Shown piece after piece: positions 15,527 to 24,193 of a stretch of DNA of 64,000 nt. Source of the stretch: Maliibacterium massiliense (lineage in GTDB: Bacteria; Bacillota; Clostridia; Christensenellales; Maliibacteriaceae); NCBI RefSeq assembly GCF_900604345.1, contig NZ_LR026983.1:1612001-1676000 (forward strand). Direction: 5' to 3'. Both the position numbers and the translations under genes were made by a program. The first letter of the stretch is position 1. Every line of letters starts with the position of its first letter. The notes under the pieces are model-generated. The model worked only from the letters and a program-made list of their open reading frames with translations. It searched no databases and had not been told where the DNA came from.

Positions 15527-16909
15527 TTGAATGCAAACAACTACTTTGATCCAGACATCTGTGTCAATGTGGGCGTCCGCACGGATGTGCAGGATGGCGG
15601 CCAGCCGCTGCCCTGCATGAACATCCGCACTACGCGCATGCGCAACAACCGCATGTCTGAGGGCTACTGCCCGCCGCCCAACCCTTATCCGCCGTATCCC
15701 ACCATGCCTCCCTGTCCCTCTCCGGTGACGCCGTGCCCGCCTCCCTGTCCGTCACCGTGCCCGCCTCCCTGCCCGCCGGTGTGCGATTGCTGTGATCCGT
15801 GCTGTGACGGTACATCGGCAGATTGCTGCTGCTGCCGCGGTCCCCAGGGTCCGCAGGGTCCGCAGGGCGTGCCCGGACCGCAGGGTCCGCAGGGTGTACA
15901 GGGTCCGCAGGGCCCGCAGGGTGAACGCGGTCCGCAGGGCCCGCGCGGCATTCAGGGCGTGCCCGGCCCCGAGGGCGCCGTCGGTCCCATGGGTGAACAG
16001 GGCCTCATCGGTCCGACCGGCGCGACGGGTGCCACCGGTGCGACTGGCCCGATCGGCCCCGCAGGTCCCACCGGTTCTACGGGCGCGACGGGCGTCACAG
16101 GCCCCACGGGCGCGACCGGCCCCGCTGGCGCAACAGGCGAGCCGGGCCCCGGCCTGAGCACCACCACGGTGTTCGATCCGGCAGCGAGCTACCTTGCAGG
16201 CGATTTGGTTCTGTATAATGGCGCGCTATACCGTGTCGCACGCGACAATCCGTCTGGAACGCCGGACACCTCGCCGGACTTTGAGCAGCTTTCTGTAGCT
16301 GGCGCCACGGGTGCAACTGGTGCGACAGGCGCGACGGGTGCCACCGGCGCTACGGGCGCTACGGGTGCCACGGGCCCGACCGGTCCGACGGGCGATGCTG
16401 GCCCTGCGGGCGCGACCGGCCCCACTGGTGCCACCGGTGCGGCGGGTGCGGCAGGCGCAGCTGGTGCCACGGGCGCCACGGGCCCGACCGGCCCGACAGG
16501 TGATGCTGGCCCCGCAGGCGCCACGGGCGCCACGGGCCCGACCGGCCCGACAGGTGATGCTGGCCCCGCAGGCGCCACGGGCGCCACGGGCCCGACCGGC
16601 CCGACAGGTGATGCTGGCCCCGCAGGCGCCACGGGCGCCACGGGCCCGACCGGCCCGACAGGTGATGCTGGCCCCGCAGGCGCCACGGGCGCAACGGGCC
16701 CGACCGGCCCGACAGGTGATGCTGGCCCTGCAGGCGCCACGGGCGCCACGGGCCCGACTGGCCCCACCGGTGCAACCGGCCCCACTGGCTCTGTGACAGC
16801 TGGCCCCGCTGTGGCGGACCTCTCTGTGACGGCAACCTTGGGCGATGTGATCAACACGGTCAACAGCCTGATCGCTTCCCTGCGCACGGCGGGCGTCATC
16901 AACACTTGA
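15527..16909 (+). CDS. Collagen-like surface protein with Cys-rich N-terminus and carbohydrate-binding-like insert
   Basis: A 460-residue protein starting at TTG 15527, nine bases after GGAG. The first 103 residues hold a Pro/Cys-rich segment ending in DCCDPCCDG and CCCC. Collagen triplets follow (about 104-206). A 47-residue insert (210-256) with [22 protein letters not shown] looks like a small carbohydrate-binding (CBM5/12-like) module. Then come long GAT/GPT triplets, including five exact-length 18-residue repeats. The final 35 residues ([25 protein letters not shown]) form an amphipathic helix suited to trimer nucleation. It shares a promoter motif with collagen-like gene 1 and is probably a spore-surface filament partner. 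Confidence 0.85.
   Translation: MNANNYFDPDICVNVGVRTDVQDGGQPLPCMNIRTTRMRNNRMSEGYCPPPNPYPPYPTMPPCPSPVTPCPPPCPSPCPPPCPPVCDCCDPCCDGTSADCCCCRGPQGPQGPQGVPGPQGPQGVQGPQGPQGERGPQGPRGIQGVPGPEGAVGPMGEQGLIGPTGATGATGATGPIGPAGPTGSTGATGVTGPTGATGPAGATGEPGPGLSTTTVFDPAASYLAGDLVLYNGALYRVARDNPSGTPDTSPDFEQLSVAGATGATGATGATGATGATGATGATGPTGPTGDAGPAGATGPTGATGAAGAAGAAGATGATGPTGPTGDAGPAGATGATGPTGPTGDAGPAGATGATGPTGPTGDAGPAGATGATGPTGPTGDAGPAGATGATGPTGPTGDAGPAGATGATGPTGPTGATGPTGSVTAGPAVADLSVTATLGDVINTVNSLIASLRTAGVINT
16481..16750 (+). repeat. Five tandem 54-bp repeats in collagen-like gene 2
   Basis: Unit of 54 bp encoding 18 residues ([18 protein letters not shown]), repeated at 16481, 16535, 16589, 16643 and 16697 with only a few silent changes. 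The unit length is a multiple of three, so gain or loss of units changes filament length without breaking the frame. Confidence 0.92.
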
Positions 16910-16934
16910 CGCGCAGGACGGTTCCCACAACAAT

Positions 16935-16968
16935 AAAAGGATGCGCAGACACCTGCGCATCCTTTTTT
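16935..16968 (+). terminator. Terminator of collagen-like gene 2
   Basis: AGGATGCGCAG pairs with CTGCGCATCCT around ACAC, followed by six T. Confidence 0.92.
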
Positions 16969-17177
16969 GCATATTGCGTATAATACACATTTTTTATGCA
17001 ATCTTTATGCGGGTTTTATACAGAATGGCAAGTTTGTATAGCAATACGATAAAGTGGTAAAAGCGCAAAGTTTTGTGCTTGACAGCCTGTGGTGTTCATG
17101 GTAGCGTGGTTCTTGTACAAAAGTTTGGGCAGCATGGGTATTATATGTAGTGATAGGTAGGGTGGGATCGATAGCTT

Positions 17178-17585
17178 ATGACAATTACGCGGGAAACGGA
17201 TTATGCCATACGGGCCATACGGGCACTGGCTTCGGATGCAGGCAGGATTGTAAAGGCGGCGGATATTGCCCAGCAGGAGAGTATTCCGGTAAACTTTCTT
17301 TTCAACATTCTGCGCAAACTCAAGACGGCGGGCATTGTGGATATCCGCAGGGGCAAGTACGGCGGCTACCAGCTGCTTAAATCGCCCAGCGAGATCACCC
17401 TGCGCGACATGATTGAGCTCTTTGAGGACGGTGTGCATTTAAACCTGTGCACCATTGATCCTTCCCTGTGCCAAAACGCGCGCACATGCAAGGTACATGA
17501 GGAGTTTGAACGCATCGAGCGCCAGCTGCTCGAGGAGCTGCAGCGCTACAGCTTGGCGGAAATTCTGACAGGGGAAACAGAATAA
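17178..17585 (+). CDS. Rrf2/IscR-family transcriptional regulator
   Basis: A 135-residue Rrf2 protein. The N-terminal winged helix reads MTITRETDYAIRAIRAL ... IPVNFLFNILRKLKTAGIV with the usual RGKYGGYQL wing. Three cysteines (LCTIDPSLCQNARTC, pattern C-x6-C-x5-C) are arranged like the Fe-S cluster ligands of IscR/NsrR/RsrR proteins, so it probably senses iron-sulfur, nitric oxide or redox state. It lies alone, with no isc or suf genes near. A possible TTGACA (17079-17084) with weak TAGCGT 17 bp later lies upstream. A terminator follows. Confidence 0.88.
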   Translation: MTITRETDYAIRAIRALASDAGRIVKAADIAQQESIPVNFLFNILRKLKTAGIVDIRRGKYGGYQLLKSPSEITLRDMIELFEDGVHLNLCTIDPSLCQNARTCKVHEEFERIERQLLEELQRYSLAEILTGETE

Positions 17586-17604
17586 CGGTTATGATGCGGC
17601 GATC

Positions 17605-17640
17605 AAAGGGGAAAGCTTTTCGGCTTTACCCCTTTTTTTC
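17605..17640 (+). terminator. Terminator of the Rrf2 gene
   Basis: AAAGGGGAAAGC pairs with GCTTTACCCC (one bulged A), followed by seven T. Confidence 0.8.
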
Positions 17641-17843
17641 ATGCGTTTGTGCGCCCGCGCCGAGTGTCTACGCTGGAAAATGTCGCATGTAATAAAAAAT
17701 TTTACAAGATACAACTGCATGGGAGTGAAGGTAGGGAAAGCTGGAAACGACGCGGATTGCGGCGTTTCAGGACATGCGAGGCCTGCGCACGCGTGTGTGG
17801 GCGTGTGATTTTTGTGTATAATCAACGCGGATTGTGACAGATT

Positions 17844-17888
17844 TTTACGCTTGCATGAATTCGGCATATACTCTAAAATTATTTTCAT
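17844..17888 (+). promoter_or_regulatory. Promoter and possible RpiR operator upstream of the rpiR-like gene
   Basis: TTTACG (17844-17849), 17 bp, TATACT (17867-17872), directly followed by CTAAAATTATTTTCAT (17873-17888). That element is close to the TGAAA-AT-TTTCA dyads recognised by RpiR/MurR-family regulators. The rest of the 385-bp spacer holds the Rrf2 terminator and no gene. Confidence 0.5.
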
Positions 17889-17971
17889 AGAAATGAGTTG
17901 TACGGAAACGCATTTTACAGAAAAGAATATTGCTTTTGTATCCTTCGGACTGCGGAAAGTTGGTATCGGCT

Positions 17972-18865
17972 ATGGTAGAAAATGCGACACCACGTATCCT
18001 GCTGCAGATCAAGGCAGCCTTGCCGTCAATGAATGAAGCGCTGAAGAAAGTGGCGCTGTTCTATCTGGGACAGGATTTGCGCGAGTCGGCGCAGATGGGC
18101 ATCAAGGAAGTGGCGGCCCACAGCGGCGTGAGCGATTCCACCGTGACGCGCTTTGTGCGCGAGATCGGCATCACCAGTTTTAAAATGCTGCAGATGGAGT
18201 TTGCGCTCGCCTGCTATAACAATGGGGAGCCGCAGGAGTTTCCGGTTTACACCAGCATTACCGGCGAGGATAGCTTAAAATCGATCTGTAAAAAGATCGT
18301 TGCGCATAATCTGATGGGGATACGCGATTCCCTCTCGCTGCTGGACGAGGACCAGCTGCGCGGGGCGACCAATCTGGCCTGCAGGGCCAAGCGGCTGCTC
18401 TTCTTTGGCGAGGGACGCTCGGCCATCGCGGCCAAGAGCGCGCAGCAGCGTTTTTTTCGGCTCGGCATCAACGCCCATCTTTATGTGGACCGCTCCGAAC
18501 AGGTGATTGCCACCGAGTACCTCACGCCGGAGGATCTGGTGGTGGGGGTGAGCGTATCGGGCCTAGTGCAGTCCACGGTGGACGCCGTGCGCCGCGCCAA
18601 GGAGAAGGGCGCCCGCGTGGTGGCGGTCACCAGCAGCAGGCACACGCCCCTTACGGATCTGGCGGACTACGTGCTCTATACGGCGGCGGAGATCGGCAAA
18701 ACCATGGAGCACTCCTTTTCCACCGTCGCGCAGATGGTGGTGCTCGATTGCTTCTATATGGCAGTGTTTGCGCGCATGGGCACCAAGGTGCGCACGCAGA
18801 TTGCCAACACGGCGCGCGCGATGCGGGAGGATAAGCTCATCTTGCCCGCGCAGGCTGCCAAATAA
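17972..18865 (+). CDS. MurR/RpiR-family regulator (HTH plus SIS domain)
   Basis: A 297-residue RpiR regulator. N-terminal helix-turn-helix: GIKEVAAHSGVSDSTVTRFVREIGITSFKMLQ. The C-terminal SIS domain (about 115-250) binds a phosphorylated sugar, with FFGEGRSAIAAKSAQQRFFRLG and VVGVSVSGLVQSTVDAV as the phosphosugar loops. Such proteins sense sugar phosphates and control their catabolic operon. The aldolase and sugar ABC transporter genes follow directly, so they are the obvious targets. ATG 17972 is preferred; its ribosome binding site is weak, and an in-frame TTG at 17930 is the alternative. Confidence 0.9.
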   Translation: MVENATPRILLQIKAALPSMNEALKKVALFYLGQDLRESAQMGIKEVAAHSGVSDSTVTRFVREIGITSFKMLQMEFALACYNNGEPQEFPVYTSITGEDSLKSICKKIVAHNLMGIRDSLSLLDEDQLRGATNLACRAKRLLFFGEGRSAIAAKSAQQRFFRLGINAHLYVDRSEQVIATEYLTPEDLVVGVSVSGLVQSTVDAVRRAKEKGARVVAVTSSRHTPLTDLADYVLYTAAEIGKTMEHSFSTVAQMVVLDCFYMAVFARMGTKVRTQIANTARAMREDKLILPAQAAK

Positions 18866-18961
18866 ACACCGGCAAACCAGCTTTACAGCCCGACTGCAGG
18901 CAAATTTTCCATGTGACCGATCAAAAGAGAATGCCCCCTGGGATGGGCGGGCGGCGTACCT

Positions 18962-18999
18962 GTACAAAAATGCGCCGCGCGCAGGTGTTCTTTTTGTAC
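18962..18999 (+). terminator. Possible terminator or attenuator between rpiR-like and aldolase genes
   Basis: GTACAAAAA (18962-18970) and TTTTTGTAC (18991-18999) are exact complements around a 20-base loop, followed by CCTTTTT. It lies about 100 bp after the regulator gene. Confidence 0.4.
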
Positions 19000-19103
19000 C
19001 CTTTTTCCGAAGACGGCGCTGGCGGATCCCAACGCCCCAACCCCCTGCTTGTTACGCACGCAAGCGTGCTTGACAAAGAATAGAACGAGAGAGGTTTTGT
19101 GTG

Positions 19104-19955
19104 ATGTTTGTACCCCTGAAAGACTTACTGGAACAGGCTGACCAGGGCGGATACGCGATCCCTGCATTTAACTACGCCACGCTGTGGGACCTGCTCGCCA
19201 TCATTAAAACGTGCGAGGAAGAGAAGTCTCCTGTGATCGTTGCCAGCAACTCGCAGGTGGCTAAAAACGTGGGGCTTGCGTACTGCCAGGGCATGGCGGC
19301 CGTTGCGATGCGCAATGCGTCCGTTCCGGTGGTGAATCATCTGGACCACTCCTTTGGCATTGAACAGTGCCGCGAGGCGGTGGATGTGGGTTACCCCTCC
19401 GTCATGATCGACGCATCCAAATACTCCCTGGAGCAGAACATCGACTGGATCCGCCAGGTTATCGCATTTGCGCATCCCAAAGGCGTACACGTGGAAGGCG
19501 AGCTGGGCCGCATCAAGGGCAAGACGCTGGAAGGCGAGTTTGTCGAGGGCGAGGATTTCCTGATTCAGGTGGACGAGGCCAAACGCCTGGTTGAGGAAAG
19601 CGGCGTCGATTCGCTGGCAGTGGGCATCGGCACCCAGCACGGCTTCTACGCGGGCAAGCCGGAGATCAACTTCAAGCGTCTGGCAGAGGTCAACGCGGCC
19701 ATCCCCACCAAGCTGGTGCTGCACGGCGGCACGGGCATCCCGGCGGAGGATATCCGTGAGGCCATCAAAAACGGCATCAACAAGGTGAACGTGGGCACCA
19801 TCATCTCCCATACCATGGTGGAGACCCTGCGCAAAAATCTGGCCGAGGACGACAAGGCCAATTCCCTGAGCATCATGTTCCCGGTCGTGGAGGCGATCCA
19901 GGAGGCGATCCGCCCGTGGATCCGCACCTGCATGTCCAACGGCAAAGCGCGCTGA
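19104..19955 (+). CDS. Class II fructose-bisphosphate/tagatose-bisphosphate aldolase family protein (copy 1)
   Basis: A 283-residue zinc-dependent class II aldolase. Zinc and catalytic positions can be followed: VVNHLDHS (D and H), VEGELGRIKG (E), GIGTQHGFY (H), LHGGTGI (H) and NVGTII. It cleaves a ketose-1,6-bisphosphate or related ketose phosphate into dihydroxyacetone phosphate and an aldehyde. It is shorter than glycolytic FbaA and next to a sugar ABC transporter, which fits a pathway-specific aldolase. ATG 19104 follows GAGAGAGG; the GTG at 19101 is an alternative. It is the first gene of the operon after the RpiR regulator. Confidence 0.9.
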   Translation: MFVPLKDLLEQADQGGYAIPAFNYATLWDLLAIIKTCEEEKSPVIVASNSQVAKNVGLAYCQGMAAVAMRNASVPVVNHLDHSFGIEQCREAVDVGYPSVMIDASKYSLEQNIDWIRQVIAFAHPKGVHVEGELGRIKGKTLEGEFVEGEDFLIQVDEAKRLVEESGVDSLAVGIGTQHGFYAGKPEINFKRLAEVNAAIPTKLVLHGGTGIPAEDIREAIKNGINKVNVGTIISHTMVETLRKNLAEDDKANSLSIMFPVVEAIQEAIRPWIRTCMSNGKAR

Positions 19956-19970
19956 GGCTGGTTACAAACC

Positions 19971-20076
19971 ATACCTTTTTATCTGGGTATTTTCATGAAA
20001 AAAACGCCTATAAATAGGCGTTTTCGGAATCATATATTCTACTTTTCGGTTTATTTTTGCCCAGATAAAAAGGTAT
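19971..20076. repeat. Nested 106-bp palindrome inside the sugar operon
   Basis: Outer arms ATACCTTTTTATCTGGG (19971-19987) and its exact complement at 20060-20076 enclose a second perfect hairpin, AAAACGCCTAT/ATAGGCGTTTT (20001-20011 and 20014-20024). In RNA the whole spacer folds into one long stem with an inner stem that has a T-tract. It could attenuate the transporter genes or stabilise the aldolase message. Confidence 0.85.
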
Positions 20077-20124
20077 CCTTTTACGACCATCCTCGCCAGA
20101 CAAACGAGAGAGGAAGTGACAATC

Positions 20125-20883
20125 ATGAGCGAATACATTCTGGAAACGCAAGGCATCGGCAAGAGTTTCGGCAGCATTATCGCCCTGGACCATATCGACT
20201 TCAACATCAAACCCGGTGAGGTTGTGGGCGTGGTGGGCGACAATGGCGCGGGCAAATCTACTTTTATTAAAATCATATCGGGCGTGCACCGCCGCAGCAA
20301 GGGCGAGATGGTGTTTGACGGAAAGCCCGTGGATTTTGAGAACCCCCACCAGTCTATTGAGGCGGGCATTGAGACCGTCTACCAGGACCTGGCGCTCGCG
20401 CCGCACCTGGACGTGCCCAGCAACATCTATCTGGGCCGCGAGGTGTACAGATGGGGCAAGTTCGGCAAAATGCTCGGCGTGCTCGACCGCAAGACCATGC
20501 GAAAACACACCAAGGAAGTGCTCGACCGCCTGAAAATTACCGTCAAATCCCTGGACCAGCCGGTTGGCGTGCTCTCCGGCGGCCAGCGCCAGGCGGTGGC
20601 TATCGCCCGCGTCATCGCGTGGGGCAGCAAGCTGGTCATACTGGATGAACCCACTGCCGCGCTGGGCGTTGAGGAATCGGAAAAAGTGCTCACCCTTATT
20701 GAGGAAGTGGCGCGCCAGGGCATCGCCGTCATCCTCATCAGCCACACCATGCCGCACGTGATGCGCGTGTGTGACCGGATGACCGTGTTCCGCCTGGGTA
20801 AGAGCATTACGACACTGAACCGCGAGGACACCAACCTGGATGACCTGGTCATGTGGATTACCGGGTCCAAGCAGGCGGGATAA
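20125..20883 (+). CDS. Sugar ABC transporter ATP-binding protein (single-domain)
   Basis: A 252-residue ATPase of the carbohydrate uptake (CUT2, FrcA-like) type with only one nucleotide-binding domain. Walker A GDNGAGKST near residue 36, the signature LSGGQRQAVAIAR, Walker B LVILDEPTAALG, and the switch histidine in LISHTMPH. Pairs of it would power the permease encoded next. ATG 20125 follows GAGAGGAAG; a GTG at 20116 is less likely. It is separated from the aldolase gene by the nested palindrome, which may set different expression levels. Confidence 0.93.
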   Translation: MSEYILETQGIGKSFGSIIALDHIDFNIKPGEVVGVVGDNGAGKSTFIKIISGVHRRSKGEMVFDGKPVDFENPHQSIEAGIETVYQDLALAPHLDVPSNIYLGREVYRWGKFGKMLGVLDRKTMRKHTKEVLDRLKITVKSLDQPVGVLSGGQRQAVAIARVIAWGSKLVILDEPTAALGVEESEKVLTLIEEVARQGIAVILISHTMPHVMRVCDRMTVFRLGKSITTLNREDTNLDDLVMWITGSKQAG

Positions 20884-20896
20884 GGAGGTGGCGCAC

Positions 20897-21898
20897 ATGG
20901 AAAACAAAAGTAAAATGCACAAAAGTGTATCGATGGCCAAAACATTTGAAAAGATCGGCAAGTTTTGGACGCTCGGCATCTTTGTATTGATTCTCTGCTT
21001 TTTTGCCCTGCAGCAGAGCCGTATCTTCTCTATCGACTACTGGGGCTCCACGCTGGAGTATATGACGGAAATCCTGCTGCTGGCCATTGGCGAGGGCATG
21101 GTTATGCTCACCGGCGGCATTGACCTTTCCATCGGCGCGGCGTCTGGCTTTATTGGCGTGACGACCGCGGTGCTGATTAAGGCCTTTGTGCCGGCGATGG
21201 GCGAGGTGCCCGCCATCATTCTGGCGATTGTCATCGGCATTGGCATCGGTGTGGTGCTTGGCTTTATCAATGGCACCATCATCACCCGCATGAAGCTTTC
21301 CCCGTTCCTGGCGACCATCGGAACGATGGGCATCTGCGCCGGCCTTTCGCTGGTGCTGAGCGAGGGCCATGAGGTGGTAGGTCTGCCGCGCATCATGGGC
21401 GAATTTGCCAACCACCGCATGCTGGGCTTTATTACGCCCAACGTGCTGGTCAGCTGGCTGGTGCTGCTGTTCTTCGTCTACCGGCTGCACTGTACCCGCT
21501 GGGGATTGTATACATACGCCTGCGGCAGCAATATTGAGGCCGCCAAGCGCGCGGGCATCAACGCCACGCGCCACGTTACCGGCGTCTATATCAATGCCGG
21601 CCTGATGGCGGCGCTCTCCGGCATCCTGCTGATGATGCGCTTTACATCGGCCTCCCCGCTGACCGGCCAGACGACCCAGCTGATCGCTGTGGCCGCGGCG
21701 GCCATCGGCGGCATCAACTCCAAGGGCGGCAGCGGCAAGGCGGAGGGCATTCTGCTGGGCGCGCTGATCATTTCGGTGGTCATGACCGGCCTTGTGGTTA
21801 TCAACGTGCAGGCCTACTGGCAGCAAGTGGCTGTGGGCGTGATCATCGTCCTTTCGGTGTACATGGACCAGTTCAGCGACCGGGCGCGCCTGCGCTAA
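20897..21898 (+). CDS. Sugar ABC transporter permease (RbsC/FrcC type)
   Basis: A 333-residue permease with about nine to ten hydrophobic segments. The family motifs GGIDLSIGAASG (after transmembrane 2) and KLSPFLATIGTM are present, as is the coupling helix region ACGSNIEAAKRAGIN, which contacts the ATPase. It has a near-perfect AAGGAGGTG ribosome binding site starting at the stop of the ATPase gene, with ATG 20897. It forms the membrane channel of the CUT2 transporter, probably as a homodimer. Confidence 0.93.
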   Translation: MENKSKMHKSVSMAKTFEKIGKFWTLGIFVLILCFFALQQSRIFSIDYWGSTLEYMTEILLLAIGEGMVMLTGGIDLSIGAASGFIGVTTAVLIKAFVPAMGEVPAIILAIVIGIGIGVVLGFINGTIITRMKLSPFLATIGTMGICAGLSLVLSEGHEVVGLPRIMGEFANHRMLGFITPNVLVSWLVLLFFVYRLHCTRWGLYTYACGSNIEAAKRAGINATRHVTGVYINAGLMAALSGILLMMRFTSASPLTGQTTQLIAVAAAAIGGINSKGGSGKAEGILLGALIISVVMTGLVVINVQAYWQQVAVGVIIVLSVYMDQFSDRARLR

Positions 21899-22028
21899 CG
21901 AACCTTGGGCATCCGGCATGCAAATGCCTATCCTAATGCAACGGAACAGACATGAGGGAACCAAACACGCAAAAATCTACTTTTTCACATGCTCAAACCA
22001 GCCCCACAAATGAAAGGAGACTTACACA

Positions 22029-23063
22029 ATGAAGCGTAAACAGATCGGCCTATTGACGCTTGTAGCCCTGCTCATCATCGCCCTTTGCGCCTGCGCCGCA
22101 CCGGCGAGCCAGTCGCCCTCATCGAGCGCATCGGCCTCGCCGTCCGCATCGGCAAGCGCCTCGGCCTCCGCTTCCAAGGACCAGAAGTTCAAAGTGGGCT
22201 TCTGCCTGAGCAACATGTCCGACGCTTTTGTCGTCAGCGCGCAGCGCGGCTTTGAGCAGCGCTGCAAGGAGCTGGGCATGGAATACTTCTGCCAGGGCGC
22301 CTCGGAATCCGATTACACCAAGCAGACCCCCATCCTGGAGATGATGGCCACGCAGGATCCGGACCTGCTGGTGATCATCCCCACGGGCACGGATACCATG
22401 ATCCAGCCCATCAAAAAGATCATCGACGATAAGGGCATCCCCTTCATCACCGTGGATACCAATATCTCCGACGACAGTCTCTACATCTCCAACATTACCT
22501 CCGATAACGCAGCCGGCGGCGCGCTGGCGGCGGACGCACTGGCTGAGTTGATCGACGGCAAAGGCAAGGTCGCCATCATCAACTCCCGCCCCGGCGTCAC
22601 CACCAATGAGACCCGCCTGAAGGGATTCCAGGACCGCATGGCGGAGAAGTACCCCGATGTGGAGATCGTATCCAGCCAGTTCTGCAACAACGACCCCTCC
22701 ACCGCCGCCTCCCAGATCCAGAACGTGCTGCTGGCCAACCCGGACCTGGCGGGCGTGTTCGGCGGCAACCTGTTCGCGGCCCAGGGCGTGGCCAACGGCC
22801 TGGAAGCCAAGGGCGTGGACATTCCGCTGGTGTGCTTTGATGCGGGCCCCGGCCAGATCGAGGCCATGCAGAACGGCACCATCCAGGCCACCGTCGTGCA
22901 GAAACCCATGCAGATGGGCATCACCGCGGCGGATTACGCCTACGCGTACCTGACGGGCGACAAGGATAAGATCGAGAAACAGGTTTACCTCGAGCCCATC
23001 GTCGCCACGCAGGATGATCTGGACGATCCCGAGATCAGCAAGTGGTTCTACACGATGGACTAA
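22029..23063 (+). CDS. Sugar-binding lipoprotein of the ABC transporter
   Basis: A 344-residue substrate-binding protein (periplasmic-binding-protein-like I fold, RbsB type). Lipobox LIIALCAC with cysteine 20 as the lipid anchor, then a Ser/Ala/Pro-rich tether of about 28 residues, then the two-lobed domain starting KVGFCLSNMSDAFV, a hinge with LVIIPTGTD, and CFDAGPGQ. It should capture a monosaccharide outside the membrane and hand it to the preceding permease. AAAGGAGA lies upstream of the ATG. It is the last gene of the operon, and a terminator follows. The sugar is unknown. Confidence 0.92.
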   Translation: MKRKQIGLLTLVALLIIALCACAAPASQSPSSSASASPSASASASASASKDQKFKVGFCLSNMSDAFVVSAQRGFEQRCKELGMEYFCQGASESDYTKQTPILEMMATQDPDLLVIIPTGTDTMIQPIKKIIDDKGIPFITVDTNISDDSLYISNITSDNAAGGALAADALAELIDGKGKVAIINSRPGVTTNETRLKGFQDRMAEKYPDVEIVSSQFCNNDPSTAASQIQNVLLANPDLAGVFGGNLFAAQGVANGLEAKGVDIPLVCFDAGPGQIEAMQNGTIQATVVQKPMQMGITAADYAYAYLTGDKDKIEKQVYLEPIVATQDDLDDPEISKWFYTMD

Positions 23064-23118
23064 GCGCGTAAGCGTACCTTAAACGACCACACTACCTCCT
23101 GGTTTCCTCACCCTAGCG

Positions 23119-23146
23119 AAAGCGCCCGCACGTGTGCGGGCGCTTT
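23119..23146 (+). terminator. Terminator of the sugar transporter operon
   Basis: AAAGCGCCCGCAC pairs with GTGCGGGCGCTTT around GT, then one more T. The stem is exact. Confidence 0.85.
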
Positions 23147-23359
23147 TGCGTATGAAAAAAAGCGGGCGGGCCCGGCGAAGCATTGCCGCGCGTTCGCTGC
23201 GCCCATGCGCCGCTGCCTCTTTCTGTTGGTGGATCATGCGCGCTGCGCGTGTGTAAAACCTGCACGTAAAAACCTCGTGGGAAGCGATGCGTGGGAATCT
23301 GTGCGTGGAACGCGCCGGCATCCCTGCGAAAAGCAGGCGCATGTGCGTGGACGAAAAAA

Positions 23360-23381
23360 GTCCGGCGCTTTTGCGCCGGAC
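23360..23381 (-). terminator. Terminator of the merR-like gene
   Basis: GTCCGGCGC and GCGCCGGAC pair around four T. On the minus strand the stem is followed by six T (plus-strand A run 23354-23359). Confidence 0.88.
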
Positions 23382-23398
23382 GTGCGTCGGTCAGCATA

Positions 23399-24139
23399 TT
23401 ATTTGCGGCAGTACTGCCGGATACAGTCGCGCATAAAGGCGGCGGTGCCCGCGCCGTAGCGATCGAGGTTGCGCGCAAAGCGCGCGTCGCCTACGTACAT
23501 CTCGCCCAGCTGGGCCAGCATCTCGATCGGACAGTCATAATAGTACGTTGCAATATGCTGTTGCCACTGCGCCGTGAGCTGCTGCGCCTCCAGCGCGGCG
23601 GGATCGCCCTTGCGCAGCGCGGCAAAGCGTGCAAAGAGCGCGTCCTGCGCTTCCTTGATGCGCTGCCAGTCTGCCTTGGTGTAGCGCGCGGCTTTGGCCG
23701 CGCTCTGGCGGTAGGCATCGGTCTGGCCCCAGCGCTGCTGCACCTCCTGCTGGTAGCGCCGCTGCTGGGCGTCCAGCTCGGATGTATCAAATGCGTCAAA
23801 GTCCATCGTGTTTCCTCCTTCCTTGAGCTGCGCGTCAATGGACGCGATCAGCCTGCTAAGGCGATCCCGTCGCAGCGCGAGCAGCGCGCGCTGCCTGCCC
23901 AGCGCCTCTTCGCGGTCAAAGTGCGGCGCGTCCAGGATGCAGGCGATGGTTTTGCAGTCAAAATCCAGCTCGCGCAGCATCCGTATCTGATACAGCCGCG
24001 CCAGCTCCTCGTGGCTGTACGCACGGTACCCGTTTGCGTCCGTGCGGCTGGGCCGCAGCAGCGCGATCTGGTCATAGTAGTGCAGCGTGCGCACGCTCAC
24101 GCCGGCCAAATGCGCCACCTCTGCGATGCGGTAATGCAT
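23399..24139 (-). CDS. MerR-family regulator with TipAS-like effector domain
   Basis: A 246-residue regulator. N-terminal MerR winged helix: YRIAEVAHLAGVSVRTLHYYDQIALLRPSRTDANGYRAYS. A coiled-coil dimer helix follows (RALLALRRDRLSRLIASIDAQL). The C-terminal half (about 130-246) resembles the TipAS drug-binding helices, with QQRWGQTDAYRQSAAKAARYT and a closing YGAGTAAFMRDCIRQYC. TipAL-type proteins bind peptide antibiotics or other hydrophobic ligands and activate their own promoter. AAAGGAGG lies before ATG 24139. The upstream promoter has the diagnostic 19-bp spacer. Confidence 0.9.
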   Translation of the reverse strand: MHYRIAEVAHLAGVSVRTLHYYDQIALLRPSRTDANGYRAYSHEELARLYQIRMLRELDFDCKTIACILDAPHFDREEALGRQRALLALRRDRLSRLIASIDAQLKEGGNTMDFDAFDTSELDAQQRRYQQEVQQRWGQTDAYRQSAAKAARYTKADWQRIKEAQDALFARFAALRKGDPAALEAQQLTAQWQQHIATYYYDCPIEMLAQLGEMYVGDARFARNLDRYGAGTAAFMRDCIRQYCRK

Positions 24140-24162
24140 GGCGAAACCTCCTTTCATCTGCA

Positions 24163-24193
24163 AGGGTAGGCTATAACGCCGCGTCAAAGTCAA
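24163..24193 (-). promoter_or_regulatory. MerR-type promoter with 19-bp spacer
   Basis: On the minus strand TTGACT (complement of 24188-24193), 19 bp, TACCCT (complement of 24163-24168). The spacer carries an imperfect dyad, TTTGACGC/GCGTTATA. The stretched spacer is the hallmark of MerR-activated promoters. The -35 box overlaps the stop codon of the GIY-YIG gene. Confidence 0.7.

Noticed and set aside
16481..16750. CRISPR-like tandem repeats
   Set aside because: The repeats are contiguous, have no spacers, and encode collagen triplets in frame inside a clear gene.
19971..20076. Complete MITE with target-site duplication
   Set aside because: The arms are perfect, but the bases outside them (AAACC and CCTTT) do not repeat, so transposition is not shown.
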